Positions 63,351-64,000 of a DNA stretch of 64,000 nt are shown one piece after another. The DNA is taken from assembly GCA_903828515.1 (NCBI GenBank), contig CAIKMD010000002.1, positions 124,001 to 188,000 of the forward strand. The letters run 5' to 3'. This stretch comes from an uncultured Rhodospirillales bacterium. GTDB lineage: Bacteria; Pseudomonadota; Alphaproteobacteria; ATCC43930; CGMCC-115725. Numbering within the stretch: position 1 is the stretch's first letter; each line of letters starts with the position of its first letter. A model generated the notes under the pieces. That model saw only the letters and a program-made list of their open reading frames with translations. It searched no databases and was not told where the DNA came from. The position numbers were made by a program, and so were the translations under genes.

Positions 63351-64000
63351 ATGACCAGCTATCGCCTGTTAAGCTACCAATCGCCGAATGGCCCACGCGC
63401 CGGGCTTCTCGTCGGCGACACCGTCCATGATGTGCCGGGTTATGCGAGCGTGCTCGCGGCTCTCGAAGATTGGGCCAAGGCCAAGCCAGCGATCGAGAAG
63501 GCGGCCGAGGCAGCAGTCGGCAAACCCGGCAAGAAATTGTCGGAGGTCAAGCTGCTGGCGCCGGTGCTCTATCCGCCGACGATCTATTGCGCGGGCGCCA
63601 ACTACTCCGATCACATGGCCAACATGGCCAAGGTTCAGAACATTCCCGTCGAGCCCGATCCGCACGATCTCGGCCTTCATCCCTGGCACTTCATCAAAGT
63701 GTCGCGTTGCGCGGTTGCCACGGGCAACGATGTCGAACTGTGTTGCGAGAAGCTCGATTGGGAGGCCGAACTCGGCCTCGTCATCGGGACCAAGATGAAG
63801 AACGTGCCGATCGACAAGGTACTCGATCATGTCGCTTTCTACACGATCGGCAACGATCTTTCGGCGCGCGACCTGACGGCACGGCCGCATATCGCGTTCC
63901 AGTCGCCGTTCAAATACGACTGGATCGGTCAGAAAGTGTTCGACGGCGCGTGCCCGATGGGCCCGTGGTTGGTACCGGCCGCCGAAATCGGTGATCCGCA
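63351..64000 (+). CDS. fumarylacetoacetate hydrolase (FAH) family protein, 3' end outside window
   Basis: The first 216 codons are visible from ATG 63351, which follows the hyuB stop by one base. The FAH core is entered with IYCAGANYSDHM, then the metal Glu pair in DWEAELGLVIG and the metal/catalytic block YTIGNDLSARD. FAH-family enzymes hydrolyse C-C bonds in diketo acids or decarboxylate/isomerise keto acids. The reading frame is still open at the window end. It may act on the ring-opened product of the preceding enzymes. Confidence 0.9.
   Translation, partial: MTSYRLLSYQSPNGPRAGLLVGDTVHDVPGYASVLAALEDWAKAKPAIEKAAEAAVGKPGKKLSEVKLLAPVLYPPTIYCAGANYSDHMANMAKVQNIPVEPDPHDLGLHPWHFIKVSRCAVATGNDVELCCEKLDWEAELGLVIGTKMKNVPIDKVLDHVAFYTIGNDLSARDLTARPHIAFQSPFKYDWIGQKVFDGACPMGPWLVPAAEIGDP

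Overview
The window is GC-rich chromosomal DNA with dense, closely packed genes. Many stop and start codons overlap (ATGA), GTG and TTG starts are fairly common, and most genes encode import and degradation of organic acids. The gene families and the palindromic intergenic repeats suit a soil or water alphaproteobacterium (Rhizobiales or Rhodospirillales type). That placement is inference, because the window holds no rRNA, tRNA or other taxonomic marker.

Layout. 1-8.6 kb: the end of an ABC solute-binding protein, an ACMSD-type amidohydrolase, an acyl-CoA degradation operon (two adjacent acyl-CoA dehydrogenases, AMP-forming ligase, crotonase), then an MFS carrier and a carboxymuconolactone-decarboxylase-like protein on the other strand. 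8.8-15.7 kb: a Rieske dioxygenase (alpha, beta), TctC, two tandem cupins, a creatinase-like M24 protein, TctB and TctA. 15.8-18.3 kb: an ABC ATPase and permease followed by an unusual DctP-type binding protein. 18.4-28.6 kb: two amidohydrolases, a Tat-exported binding protein, one ATPase, four SsuC-type permeases, a 2-oxoglutarate oxygenase and two more binding proteins. 28.8-38.6 kb: another amidohydrolase/binding-protein pair, a PAS hybrid-free sensor kinase, a binding protein, folD, a small OmpA-like lipoprotein and two alpha/beta hydrolases, with a cluster of palindromic repeats at 35.7-36.8 kb. 38.7-40.0 kb: an AT-richer island with an HTH protein and broken reading frames. 40.0-43.0 kb: SDR, amidohydrolase and a Pht5-like protein.

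43.1-64.0 kb is a single-direction run of 18 genes: LivG-LivF-LivH-LivM, SDR, alpha/beta hydrolase, CoA-transferase, acyl-CoA dehydrogenase, a single-barrel MetE-like protein, a second acyl-CoA dehydrogenase, a hydroxycinnamoyl-CoA hydratase/lyase homologue, LivJ, an ADP-forming acyl-CoA synthetase, a creatinase-like protein, a second CoA-transferase, HyuA, HyuB and an FAH-family protein cut by the window end. Read together, these could import an acid, load it on CoA, desaturate it, cleave the side chain to an aldehyde plus acetyl-CoA, and open an amide- or hydantoin-like ring. The substrate cannot be read from the sequence.

The strongest unusual signals are: (i) the 43-64 kb operon; (ii) its hydratase/lyase homologue, which keeps the catalytic Glu but has changed all three residues known to recognise the phenolic substrate; (iii) five ACMSD-like amidohydrolase paralogues, each beside a transporter gene; (iv) a DctP-fold binding protein with no visible signal peptide inside an ABC operon; (v) two M24 proteins lacking the metal-binding Asp pair; (vi) a low-GC regulator with an in-frame stop upstream.
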